The notes: a model not told the origin generated them from the letters alone. A DNA stretch of 64,000 nt from an uncultured Campylobacter sp. (GCF_963518785.1 NZ_CAUQKJ010000006.1:1-64000), one strand, 5' to 3'; positions 37,104 through 46,011 are shown, counted from the stretch's first letter. Translations and numbers: made by a program.

Positions 37104-37931
37104 ATGAAAAATTTACTCACCATCGCCGCTTTGGATATCAAAGAATCCTTCCGTTCGCGCTGGTTTTTGCTCTATCTGCTGATCTTTAGCGGGCTCGTGG
37201 CGGCGTTTTTCATCACGGGAGTGACCGACTCGCGTGTGCTTGGCTTTAGCGGGCTTTCGCGACTGCTGCTGCTATTTATTCAGATCTGCATCATCATCCT
37301 GCCCGTCTTCGTGCTCGTAACCACCAGCAAGGCGATCCTAGCCGACCGCGACCTAAATATCCTCGAATACTTGCTAAGCTTCCCGATCTCGCAGGCGCAG
37401 TATTACTACGGCAAGGCGCTAGGAAGGCTATTTGGAGTGTTCGTGCCGATATTTTTGTCGCTGCTTTTAGCGATCGTTTGGGGCGCGATCAAAGGCACGG
37501 GCATTCCGTGGGCGATCTGCCTGCTTTATACGGGGCTGCTTTTTAGCTTATGCGCGGCGTTTTTAGGGATCGCGTTTTTGATCTGCGCCGTCTCAAAAAG
37601 CCAAGAAATGGGGCTTGGGCTCGCATTTTTCGTCTGGCTTTTCTGCCTTGCGTTTTTGGATCTCGTGCTGATCGGACTGCTCGCAAAAACGGGAGTGAAC
37701 GAAAATTTGATCTTTGCGATCGCTCTAGCAAACCCGATGGAGGACTTCCGAATCGCCGCTATTAGCCTATTTGATCCCGATCTTGCGGTCATCGGCACGA
37801 CGGCGTATTTTATCCTAGATCACTTCGGGCGCGGGCTTTTCATCGCTTTTTCGCTGCTCTATCCGATCGCGCTGGGCGCAGCGAGCCTCGTTTTGGGCTA
37901 TTTTATCTTTAGATCGAAGGATTTGGCATGA
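37104..37931 (+). CDS. nosY: NosY, ABC transporter permease
   Basis: 275 residues with six transmembrane helices and the ABC-2 type layout. A long cytoplasmic-facing segment TTSKAILADRDLNILEYLLSFPISQAQYYYGKALG (in pieces TTSKAILADRD, LNILEYLLSFPIS) lies after helix 2. It pairs with NosF and NosD in CuZ assembly. The start at 37104 has AAAGGAAAAGA. Separation from nosF by nosL and the 829-base gap is unusual, since nosF and nosY are normally adjacent. It overlaps the next gene by four bases. Confidence 0.9.
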   Translation: MKNLLTIAALDIKESFRSRWFLLYLLIFSGLVAAFFITGVTDSRVLGFSGLSRLLLLFIQICIIILPVFVLVTTSKAILADRDLNILEYLLSFPISQAQYYYGKALGRLFGVFVPIFLSLLLAIVWGAIKGTGIPWAICLLYTGLLFSLCAAFLGIAFLICAVSKSQEMGLGLAFFVWLFCLAFLDLVLIGLLAKTGVNENLIFAIALANPMEDFRIAAISLFDPDLAVIGTTAYFILDHFGRGLFIAFSLLYPIALGAASLVLGYFIFRSKDLA

Positions 37932-38566
37932 AATTTCCACTCATTTTGGCGGCATTTATAGCGCTTTGCGGCGCAGCGGAGATGCAAAATTCCGCGGCAC
38001 AAAGCTCTGGCTCGGCGCAAAATTTAGGCATGCCTGATAGTACGGGCTCCGGCTCGGCGCAGAATTCTAAAAGTGTGCGCGGGCCCGCGTGGCTAAAAGA
38101 CGTAAATCTCACCTGCGCCAAATACGGCATCGACACTAGCGCGCACCCTGAATTTCGCGCTTACGCAAGGCTTAAAGACGGCAGCGCGCTCGCGTTTGCT
38201 TCGCCTAAGGCGATGTTTGCGTATTTTTTTGAAAGTGGGAGCTCGGACGCAAATTTTAACGGAGCTTCCGCTGGAGCAAATTCTGCGAGCAAAAATCCCG
38301 CTAGCGGCAATTTCGGCAGGGCAAATTCCACGAACGCAAATTTCGACGGCGCGGAGCTTTACGTCACCGATTACGCAAGCGGCGAAATTTTGCGGGCGCA
38401 GGACGCGTTTTATGTTTTCGGCAGCGTGCTGCAAAGCGCCAGAGGCGACGATCTCATTACGTTTGCGAGACTGCGCGACGCGCAGGACTTCATGCGCGAG
38501 AAAAAGGGGCATAAAATTTTGCAGTTTCGCGAAATCTCCGCTAAGCTAATCGATTATCTAAGATGA
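37928..38566 (+). CDS. Second NosL-like periplasmic protein, lacking the CxxC motif
   Basis: 212 residues with a signal peptide (about 1-17). Positions of the NosL fold are recognisable: LTCAKYGID near 58, FAS..AMFAYFF near 84, AELYVTDYASGEILRAQDAFYVFGS near 139 and a final FREISAKLIDYLR. Only one Cys lies in the mature front part, so the canonical Cu-binding CxxC of NosL is missing. Residues about 95-137 are a low-complexity Asn/Ala/Ser loop. It is translationally coupled to nosY and ends the cluster. A copper-related accessory role is inferred from family and place. Confidence 0.7.
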   Translation: MKFPLILAAFIALCGAAEMQNSAAQSSGSAQNLGMPDSTGSGSAQNSKSVRGPAWLKDVNLTCAKYGIDTSAHPEFRAYARLKDGSALAFASPKAMFAYFFESGSSDANFNGASAGANSASKNPASGNFGRANSTNANFDGAELYVTDYASGEILRAQDAFYVFGSVLQSARGDDLITFARLRDAQDFMREKKGHKILQFREISAKLIDYLR

Positions 38567-38785
38567 TCGAGCCGCTTGGCGAAATTTAAACCCAGCTATT
38601 TAGTATATTTTATCCATAAAAAATTTTATCTTTTATTTTAATGCGCTATTAAGGGAATTTAAAGCAATTAAAAAATACAATCTCATTAAATTTTATCTAT
38701 AAGAATTAGATAGTGTAGTTTTTTAGTATATTTATTGAGGGCTGCATTCTCGCTTATTTTTAAAATAAATTTTAAGGAGACAACC

Positions 38786-41506
38786 ATGGCAAACGACAAA
38801 ATCGCAAAACAAAAAGGCTCACGCAAGAAGGCTGCGACGGATGAAAATTCTGCTGCGAATAAGGGGGAAAATTTTGCCGCAGACGCGGTCAAAAGCTCCG
38901 CCGCATCCATTTTCGACAAAAGTGCAAGCACTGCTAAAAATTCTGCCGCTAATTCTATGACTTCCGCCCCACATGCTCGCGACAAAATTTCTAAAAATCG
39001 CGCCACAGGTGGGAATTCCTGCGACGAGTGCGACTGCGAAGCCAAAAATTCCGCGTCTGGCTACGATGATAGCGCAAGCTCTGCTTCAAGCACGAACTTT
39101 GCAGCGCACTCAAGCACTCAAAGCGCAGGCAACGCTAAAAAATCCGCAATAAACTCTACAATAAATTCCATGGCTGATTCTTTGACAAATTCCATCTCAA
39201 ATCCTGCGAAGAGCCCAAGCAGCAAAAATCGCATCTCTTGCTCGCACGAGCATAGCGATAACTCCGCAATCCACTCGCATCTACGCGACGAAGATCTTGT
39301 GACCCACCCACACGATCAAGAAGAAAACCTCGCAGCTTATTTGCACGAATACGGCGCAAATTCTGCGGCGTATTCGCATGAGCACGACGAAGATTCCGTC
39401 ATCAGCTCGCACGAGCACAACAAACATAACCATGATCACAAACCCCACTCTCATCGCGCGATTATCGGATTTGACGAGCACGGCATCCCAAAAGTTTTAG
39501 TGCCCGCAGAGGCTAGCCCTCACACGCATAAAGACGCGCATGGCAATCTTTTCGAGCATTTTCACGAGGCGGAATTTACGGCGGATTATATGAAGGCGTT
39601 GCTTGAATACAAAAAGACCTTCCCTACAAAGCAAGAAGTACTTGAGAAAACCCCCGATCCCGCCGTGCGTGAAATGATGCTTAGGATGGAGCAGATCGGC
39701 GTAGATACGGCGTTTGATCGCTTTGATAAACAGATGCCTATGTGTAGTTATGGACTTAGCGGGGTATGCTGTAAGATCTGTAATATGGGACCTTGCAAAA
39801 TTACTAAAAAGGCCGATCGCGGCACTTGCGGTGCGGACGCCGATCTCATCGTATCGCGCAACCTACTGCGTCAAGTAGCTGCAGGCGTAGCTCAACACGG
39901 CGCGCACGCCAGAGAGCTTCTGCTGTCGCTAAAATGGGCGGCACAGGGCAAGCTAGATCTGCCAATCATAGGCGAATACAAAATCATCAATACCGCCAAA
40001 GCCTTTGGAATTCCAACTGAAGGCAGAGAGTTAAAAGAGGTAGCGATCGAGCTTGCCGATACGCTTTTGACAGATCTTTCGCAAAGCAGCGGCGAGTATA
40101 AAACCATCACTGCGCTCGCACCCAAGGAGCGTCAAGAAGTATGGCGGAAGCTAGATATCTTGCCGATTAGTGCGTATAACGAAGTCTTTGAGGCGTATCA
40201 CCGAACGGGTGTAGGCACGGACGGAGACTGGCGCAGCGTGATGCAGCATCTTTTGCGCTGCGGGCTTGCTTTTACCTTCACCGGCGTAGTAGCTGCGAAT
40301 ATCGCTACGGATGCGCTATTTGGCGTAGGAGATCGCGTAACTTCCAAAAGCAATATGGGCGCACTTAAAAAAGGCTGGGTCAATATCGCCGTGCACGGAC
40401 ATCTGCCGACATTAGTAAGCCTAATAGTGGAGATCGGAAATTCTAAGGAGTACCAAGACAAGGCTCGCGCAATAGGAGCGCAGGGTATCGCATTTTACGG
40501 CGTGTGCTGTTCTGGGCTATCGGCGATGTATCGAAACTGGGGCGTCGTGCCGCTCTCAAACGCCGTAACTGCCGAACTCGTCATAGGCACGGGAGCGCTT
40601 GATCTGTGGGTCGCCGATGTCCAAGATGTCTATCCTGCGATCATGGACGTAGCTAACTGCTTCCAGACCAAGGTCGTTACCACAAGCTCATCAGCTAGGC
40701 TTCCCGGAGCCGAGCATATAGGCTACGATCATCACCATAGTAATATCGCCGAGACTAGGAATTTAGCGCGTAAAATTCTAGACCGCGCATTGCAATCTCA
40801 CGAAAAGCGCAAGGGACTGCCGGTATATATCCCGCCGTATGAAGTCGAGGCTGAAGTGGGCTTTTCGGTAGAATTCGTCCATAAACACTACGGCGGCATG
40901 GAGCCGTTAGCGCACGCACTAAAAAGCGGTGAAATTTTAGGCATCGTAAATATGGTCGGCTGCACCAATCCTAAAGTGCCTTATGAGCGCGCTATCATAG
41001 ATGTCGCACAAACCCTAATCGAAAATAACGTCCTAATCCTAACCAACGGCTGCGCGTCGTTCCCGCTAATGAAGCTGGGCTTTTGCCAAAAAAGCGCGTA
41101 TAAAAAAGCAGGCGCGTCGCTGCGGGCGTTTTTAGAAAAAGATGAGCTTCCGCCGGTATGGCACGTGGGCGAGTGCATTGATAATACCCGCTCCAGCGGA
41201 ATTTTCGCAGGTATCGCAGGAGTGCTAGGCAAAAATCTCTACGAGCTGCCGCTTGCTTTCACCTCTCCCGAGTGGGCAAACGAAAAGGGCGTCGATGCCT
41301 CGCTCGGATTCCGCCTAATGGGCATAGACTCATATCACTGCGTCGAGTATCAAATCCACGGCTCCGCAAATGTCATACACTTTTTCAAAGAGGGCACCAG
41401 GCGGGCGCTTGGCTCTGTGATGCACGTAGATACCGATCCGGTCGCGCTTGCGCTAAAAATGGTAAGCGACATGCGCTTAAAACGCAAATCCCTAGGCTGG
41501 CAGTAG
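38786..41506 (+). CDS. cooS: CooS/CODH-family protein, deviant C-cluster, His-rich N-terminal extension
   Basis: 906 residues from ATG 38786, chosen because TAAGGAGACAACC precedes it; an in-frame ATG at 38735 lacks a site. Residues about 290-906 are a Ni-dependent carbon monoxide dehydrogenase catalytic chain: D/B-cluster cysteines C320, C328, C329, C332, C337 and C348; then H537, C574/C575, C726, C756, C797 and K834 for the C-cluster and active site. The usual DVQC motif reads DVQD (D614), so one C-cluster Cys is missing. Residues 1-150 are Ser/Ala/Asn-rich; 150-265 hold about 22 His. No cooC, cooF or acs genes are nearby. CooS-V-like activity is more likely than CO oxidation. Confidence 0.85.
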   Translation: MANDKIAKQKGSRKKAATDENSAANKGENFAADAVKSSAASIFDKSASTAKNSAANSMTSAPHARDKISKNRATGGNSCDECDCEAKNSASGYDDSASSASSTNFAAHSSTQSAGNAKKSAINSTINSMADSLTNSISNPAKSPSSKNRISCSHEHSDNSAIHSHLRDEDLVTHPHDQEENLAAYLHEYGANSAAYSHEHDEDSVISSHEHNKHNHDHKPHSHRAIIGFDEHGIPKVLVPAEASPHTHKDAHGNLFEHFHEAEFTADYMKALLEYKKTFPTKQEVLEKTPDPAVREMMLRMEQIGVDTAFDRFDKQMPMCSYGLSGVCCKICNMGPCKITKKADRGTCGADADLIVSRNLLRQVAAGVAQHGAHARELLLSLKWAAQGKLDLPIIGEYKIINTAKAFGIPTEGRELKEVAIELADTLLTDLSQSSGEYKTITALAPKERQEVWRKLDILPISAYNEVFEAYHRTGVGTDGDWRSVMQHLLRCGLAFTFTGVVAANIATDALFGVGDRVTSKSNMGALKKGWVNIAVHGHLPTLVSLIVEIGNSKEYQDKARAIGAQGIAFYGVCCSGLSAMYRNWGVVPLSNAVTAELVIGTGALDLWVADVQDVYPAIMDVANCFQTKVVTTSSSARLPGAEHIGYDHHHSNIAETRNLARKILDRALQSHEKRKGLPVYIPPYEVEAEVGFSVEFVHKHYGGMEPLAHALKSGEILGIVNMVGCTNPKVPYERAIIDVAQTLIENNVLILTNGCASFPLMKLGFCQKSAYKKAGASLRAFLEKDELPPVWHVGECIDNTRSSGIFAGIAGVLGKNLYELPLAFTSPEWANEKGVDASLGFRLMGIDSYHCVEYQIHGSANVIHFFKEGTRRALGSVMHVDTDPVALALKMVSDMRLKRKSLGWQ

Positions 41507-41520
41507 CAACGGACGGATTC

Positions 41521-41551
41521 ATTTCGCATCACATTTTAAGCGATGCGAAAT
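41521..41551 (+). terminator. Hairpin downstream of the cooS-like gene
   Basis: A perfect 10-bp stem, ATTTCGCATC / GATGCGAAAT, with an 11-base loop lies 15 bases after the stop codon. The following sequence (TTCATGATAAAATTT) is only moderately U-rich, so terminator function is likely but not certain. The rest of the spacer to 42050 is AAATTT filler. Confidence 0.5.
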
Positions 41552-42056
41552 TTCATGATAAAATTTAACCCCTTGCGGGCAAATAAAATCCCGCGGCTAA
41601 ACGAGCAGTAAAATTCTACAACTAAGTGGCTAGCAAAACCGAGGTCAAATAAAGATAAAATTTTCGCGCCGCATCCATTTATGAAATTCTAAATCAAATC
41701 TTCAGACTCTGCATAAAATTTCGCCGCGCGCTACGTCTGCTGCTAAATAGGCGAAATTTAGCCGGGCAAATTCCGCCATCGAGCTTAAGCGCATCTTTCG
41801 CGAAAGGATGAAATTATAAAATTCCATCTTGGCGTAAATTTCGTAGACGCTCATCTGAAATCCGCAAGTTAAATTTTGCTAAAAGCCTTATTGCACGGAG
41901 CTGCACGCCATTAGATCTCGCCCGCATGTATGAAAGTTGAAATCATAAAAATTTAATATGATATGTGCTAAAATGCCACATCTGTTTAAGGATTTAGATG
42001 CATAAATCAAAGCCGCTGCAGCCACTGCGTCATCATCGGTATAAGACATCGTGTGA

Positions 42057-42300
42057 GGCGGAGGCACTGCTGCCAAGTCCTGCGTTTCGCAGCTTGAGAC
42101 GGTGTGGCAAAAGTGCGTCTATGCTGTACCTGCAAACATTTTCGGCCAAGACCGCACGGGCGCGAGGGCGCCACTACAAATCTTGCAGGCGGCTAAAATT
42201 TTCATCCGGATCTTTTCTGAAATATTGATCTTGGAGCTATCACTAAGGAATTTTACCGCAAGCCTTTTGCTACGGGCCGGAAGGCGAAATTTCAAAGATT
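42057..42300 (+). pseudogene. Decayed C-terminal end of an iron-type ABC binding protein gene
   Basis: The frame from 42057 codes VYAVPANIFGQDRTG and then APLQILQAAKIF, which resembles the C-terminal lobe of periplasmic iron/siderophore/cobalamin binding proteins. Just after this, similarity moves to another frame: HPDLF, then a TGA stop, then NIDLGAITKEFYRKPF, again typical of the family's end. The remnant therefore contains at least one frameshift and one stop, and everything upstream of 42057 is gone (a TGA precedes it). It lies directly before the matching permease and ATPase genes, where the binding-protein gene would be expected. Confidence 0.75.
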
Positions 42301-42340
42301 AAATTTAAGGTAAAAGATAAAATTTAAAGCAAGGGAAGGT

Positions 42341-43333
42341 ATGAAAAATTTTAAATTTATGCTCGTGCTGCTGATACTGGCGACGGTTGCGACGATTGCG
42401 ATATCGCTTTGTATAGGGCGCTTCGGCCTAAGCATCACCGAGGTGCTAAAGGCGCTTAGCGGCGGCGAGGTAGCGCAAAACGTCCATAACGTCGTCATGC
42501 AGGTGCGCCTGCCGCGCATCATCGCCGCGGTGCTCGTGGGCGCGGCGCTGGGCATCAGCGGCACGGCGTATCAGGGCGTCTTTAAAAACCAGCTCGTCTC
42601 GCCCGATCTTTTGGGCGTCAGCGCCGGGGCTTGCGTGGGCGCGGCGATCGCGATCCTGCTTGATCTAAACATCCTTTTGATCCAGCTTTTCGCCTTTGTT
42701 TTCGGGCTCGCGGCAGTCTGCATTACGCTTCTGATTACGCGCGCGCTGCGTTCCAGCACCACCATAATGCTCGTGCTTGCGGGCATCATCGTAAGCGGTC
42801 TGATGGGCGCGCTGATCGGATTTTTAAAATTTATGGCGGATCCCGAGACGAAGCTTGCAGACATCGTGTATTGGCAGCTAGGAAGCCTCGCGAAGGTCGA
42901 TCCTAGCGTGCTAGCGATGATAGCGCCGGTGATGGGGGTTTGTATCGCTATCTTGGTGCTGATGAGCTACCGAATAAACGTCCTATCTATGGGCGATGCG
43001 ACCGCGTCGAAGCTCGGCGTAAACGTCGTGCTGGAGCGGGGCATCATCATCGTCTGCGCGACGCTGCTAACCGCAAGCAGCGTGTGTATCAGCGGCATAG
43101 TCGCGTGGGTTGGGCTTTTGATGCCGCATCTAACGCGCATGATCGTGGGCGTAAGCAACACCAAGGCGATCCCCGCGAGCATATTTTTAAGCGCGATCTT
43201 CGTGCTCATCGTAGACGACGTAGCGCGCAGCATAAATCAAAGCGAGATCCCGCTGGGGGTGCTTACGGGCTTCATCGGCACGCTATTTTTTATATTCATC
43301 CTGCTTAAAAACAAAAGGAAGCTAAATGGTTAA
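42341..43333 (+). CDS. FecCD/BtuC-type ABC permease (iron-siderophore, haem or cobalamin uptake)
   Basis: 330 residues, about ten transmembrane helices. Signature parts: VMQVRLPRIIAAVLVGAALGISG (in two stretches, VMQVRLPRIIAAVLVG and AALGISG) at 50-72, NQLVSPDLLGVSAGA near 85 and the coupling region ISGIVAWVGLLMPHLTRMIVG (ISGIVAWVGLL, MPHLTRMIVG) near 250. It forms a homodimeric channel with the ATPase encoded next (8-base overlap). The exact ligand is not readable. The binding-protein gene upstream is a remnant, so a substitute encoded elsewhere would be needed. Confidence 0.9.
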   Translation: MKNFKFMLVLLILATVATIAISLCIGRFGLSITEVLKALSGGEVAQNVHNVVMQVRLPRIIAAVLVGAALGISGTAYQGVFKNQLVSPDLLGVSAGACVGAAIAILLDLNILLIQLFAFVFGLAAVCITLLITRALRSSTTIMLVLAGIIVSGLMGALIGFLKFMADPETKLADIVYWQLGSLAKVDPSVLAMIAPVMGVCIAILVLMSYRINVLSMGDATASKLGVNVVLERGIIIVCATLLTASSVCISGIVAWVGLLMPHLTRMIVGVSNTKAIPASIFLSAIFVLIVDDVARSINQSEIPLGVLTGFIGTLFFIFILLKNKRKLNG

Positions 43334-44102
43334 GATCGAGAGCTTAGACTTCGGCTACGTAAAATCCGCCCCTCTAACGCTGCGCGACGTAAATTTCAAC
43401 CTCGAAGCGGGCGCGATGCTGACGATTTTGGGGCAAAACGGCGCAGGCAAATCGACGCTTTTAAATTTAATCAGCGGCACGCTTGAGCCTCTGCGCGGTA
43501 AAATTTCAATTGACGGCAAGGATATGGCGAGCCTTGGCGCCAAAGGGCGCGCCGAGATCATCGGCTACGTCTCGCAAAGCGAGGTCTGCGAGTACGACTA
43601 TAGCGTCTTTGAGTATGTCCTGATGGGGCGCACGGCGCATATCGGGATCTTTTCGCAGCCGAGCGAAAACGACTACAAGCTTGCGCAGCGCTACATGAAA
43701 ATGCTTGAAATTTGGCACCTAAAAGACAAGATCATCACGCGCCTAAGCGGCGGTCAGAGACAGATGGCGTCCATCGCTCGCGCCCTTTGCAGCGAGCCTA
43801 AGATCGTGATCTTCGACGAGCCCACCTCGGCGTTAGACTTTGCCAACCAATACAAATTCCTCCGCGCCACGAAGGAGCTTTTAAAAAACGGCTACACCGT
43901 CGTTTTAGCCACGCACAATCCGGACTTCGCGCTGCTTTTGGGCGGATACGTCGCGCTCGTAAAAGGCGGCGGCGAGGTCGCATACGGCAAGGCGGAGCAG
44001 ATCATAAAAAGCGAAATTTTAAGCAAGCTATACGATCTGAAGCTCGACGTCAGCTACAACGAAAGGGTCGGTCGCGTCTGCTGCTTGACGTATCCATTCT
44101 AG
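43326..44102 (+). CDS. FecE/BtuD-type ABC ATPase
   Basis: 258 residues. Walker A GQNGAGKST (about 38-46), signature LSGGQRQMAS (about 140), Walker B IVIFDEPTSALD (about 159) and H-loop ATHN. Typical of iron-siderophore and haem importers. It overlaps the permease gene by eight bases and forms the last gene of the transporter. Followed by a hairpin-rich repeat region that probably ends the transcript. Confidence 0.9.
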   Translation: MVKIESLDFGYVKSAPLTLRDVNFNLEAGAMLTILGQNGAGKSTLLNLISGTLEPLRGKISIDGKDMASLGAKGRAEIIGYVSQSEVCEYDYSVFEYVLMGRTAHIGIFSQPSENDYKLAQRYMKMLEIWHLKDKIITRLSGGQRQMASIARALCSEPKIVIFDEPTSALDFANQYKFLRATKELLKNGYTVVLATHNPDFALLLGGYVALVKGGGEVAYGKAEQIIKSEILSKLYDLKLDVSYNERVGRVCCLTYPF

Positions 44103-44110
44103 TCTTTACT

Positions 44111-44350
44111 TCGCGGACGAGCTTAGCTCGTCCTTGCGACGGGGAGCTTCGCTCCCTCGACCCACCTAAAGTTACAGAAATTTTACTGCGTAAAATTTTA
44201 AAATTTATTAGTTTGACTTCTCGGTTCGAATAAAGTCCGAGCCTGCGAGCGGGGCTCTGCCCCACACCCCGCTAAAGTTACGGCAGGCTAACGCCTGCAT
44301 TTTTATCGGTTTATCTTCTCGGACGAGCAGAGCTCATCCTTGCAATAGAA
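44111..44350. repeat. Hairpin cluster: about 100-base module repeated two to three times
   Basis: Perfect hairpins: GGACGAGC/GCTCGTCC (44115-44133), GGGAGC/GCTCCC (44142-44156), GGGGC/GCCCC (44251-44263, nested in a longer AGCGGGG/CCCCGCT) and GCAGGC/GCCTGC (44283-44298). The first and second modules (about 44111 and 44218) both run hairpin, CCTTGCGA/CCTGCGA, G/C hairpin, then CTAAAGTTAC. A third, decayed module starts near 44312 with CTCGGACGAGC. The first hairpin may also terminate the ABC-transporter transcript. No gene is present up to 44574. Confidence 0.7.
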
Positions 44351-44574
44351 GCTTCGTAAATTTAAAATTTTATCGCTTCGGCTGCGCGAGCGAGAGGACT
44401 TAATGGGCGCTAGCAGCGATAAAATTTTAGCGCCCGCGGCGGAGTTTTTACGGCGGCGAAATTTTAAAATTTCAAAGAGGGCGGCGGGGCCGGAATTTTA
44501 AAATTCGCTCCGAATTTTAAGCATAAAAATCAAAATTTATCGTTACAATTACGTAAAATTTTTAAGGAGCGAAA

Positions 44575-46011
44575 ATGAAAAAAATAGTTCTTTTAAGCGC
44601 AGCTGCGGCGCTTGCCGTAAATTTAAGCGCGCAGGAAAATAGCCTTGAGATCTACGCGAACTCCGCCTTCTTGCACCAAAACTTCGGCGCGCAAAAATCA
44701 AACTTCAGCGTGAACGTGCCGGAGTACTTGGATATCCGCAGCATCGAGATTGTGGGCTCTTGCGAAGTGCGCGAATTGTCTTTGGAGGAGAGCGAGCCCG
44801 TGAAAAACGCGGAATTTGCCAAAAAAGAGGCGGACGAAAAGAGCTTGCGCGAGCTAAGCGACCGCCTGGTCGCACTTAAGACGCAGCAGCGCTTTTTAAG
44901 CGATTTTGCGAGCTTAAAAGATAGAAGCCTGGCGAGCTTAAAGGCGGATTCGCAAAAAGTTTACGACGAAGTCCTGCTCGTAGCGGGCGAAATTTCAAAA
45001 ACGGACGAGCAGATCGTAAAGCTCAAAGAGAAAATTTCAAAATATCATATCAAGAACGAGCGCCGCTTAAACGCTAACTTTGGCTGCGATCCGAGCTTCG
45101 TTAAGATCAACTACCCCGTTGACGTAAGCGCTTACACGCATAACGAGCTCTCTGCCGATCTTGCTAGCGGCAAAATCGAGGTCGCGCAAAAGCTCTCGGT
45201 GCAAAATCCGCTAAACGCCGAACTAGCGAATTTGACGATCTCGCTGTATCCTTACGAGTACTCCTCGCAGACCGCGCCGCAGCCCTTTTACCCGTGGTAT
45301 GAGGGCGAGCCTGTAGAACCCGAGCTCGCAGCGGATTATAAAAAGGACATGATGCTAGAGGTGGCGGATATGCAGAGGGCGCCTGCGGCGGAGGCTAGAT
45401 CGTCGTATGCAAGGACGGGCTCGAATATCGAAAGCTCGCTCTCAAAGGTGTGGAAAATTAGCGGCGTAAGCCTCAAGGCGGGCGAGACGGGCGAGTTCAG
45501 CTTCGATAAACAGAGTCTGGATGCGAAATTTGATCTGCTCATCGACGGCTACGGCAGCGAGGCGGCCTACGTGCGGGCTAAATTTAACCCCGAAAGAAGC
45601 ATAGAAGAGAGCGAAACGCTAATAAAGCTCGACGGCGTGCAGATCGGGCTCGTGCATCTAGGCTTTGCCGCAAACGCCGAGGCTACGGCATATCTGGGTA
45701 AAAACAGCCTGATCGAAGTTAAAAAAGAGCAGGCGAACAATTTCACGAAAAACTCCTTTTTCGGCGGCGAAAGTAAAAATTCCATGGCTTGGGACTACGA
45801 GATCAAAAACAGCTCCAAGCGCGCGTGGAACGTGGTTTTGCAAGAGCGAGCGCCCGTTTCGACGCATGAAGACGTAAAGGTCGCGCTGAAAAACTCGCCC
45901 GAGCAGAGCAGCCTCGGCAAGGATGGACTACTTAGCTGGGACTTCGAGCTAAAGCCGGGCGAGAGCAAAAAGATCCACTTCGGCTACGAGCTAAGCAAAC
46001 CGAAGAAGTAA
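44575..46011 (+). CDS. DUF4139 domain protein, exported
   Basis: 478 residues with a signal peptide (about 1-19, ending LSAQ). A coiled-coil-prone Lys/Glu/Leu region occupies about 85-160 and the DUF4139 beta-rich domain fills the C-terminal two-thirds, with WDYEIKNSSKRAWNVVLQERAP near 403 (WDYEIKNSS, RAWNVVLQERAP) and LSWDFELKPGESKKI near the end. Proteins of this family occur widely in bacteria, including as a 'mucoidy inhibitor' group, without a settled function. Start ATG follows TTAAGGAGCGAAA. It is monocistronic. Confidence 0.8.
   Translation: MKKIVLLSAAAALAVNLSAQENSLEIYANSAFLHQNFGAQKSNFSVNVPEYLDIRSIEIVGSCEVRELSLEESEPVKNAEFAKKEADEKSLRELSDRLVALKTQQRFLSDFASLKDRSLASLKADSQKVYDEVLLVAGEISKTDEQIVKLKEKISKYHIKNERRLNANFGCDPSFVKINYPVDVSAYTHNELSADLASGKIEVAQKLSVQNPLNAELANLTISLYPYEYSSQTAPQPFYPWYEGEPVEPELAADYKKDMMLEVADMQRAPAAEARSSYARTGSNIESSLSKVWKISGVSLKAGETGEFSFDKQSLDAKFDLLIDGYGSEAAYVRAKFNPERSIEESETLIKLDGVQIGLVHLGFAANAEATAYLGKNSLIEVKKEQANNFTKNSFFGGESKNSMAWDYEIKNSSKRAWNVVLQERAPVSTHEDVKVALKNSPEQSSLGKDGLLSWDFELKPGESKKIHFGYELSKPKK

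Noticed and set aside
38735..38785. Extended start of the cooS-like gene at 38735
   Set aside because: No ribosome binding site precedes it, whereas TAAGGAGACAACC stands directly before ATG 38786.
44209..44242. GGTTCGAAT resembling the T-loop of a tRNA
   Set aside because: The flanking CTCGG/CCGAG stem closes a 12-base loop, not the 7-base T-loop, and there is no acceptor, D or anticodon stem around it.
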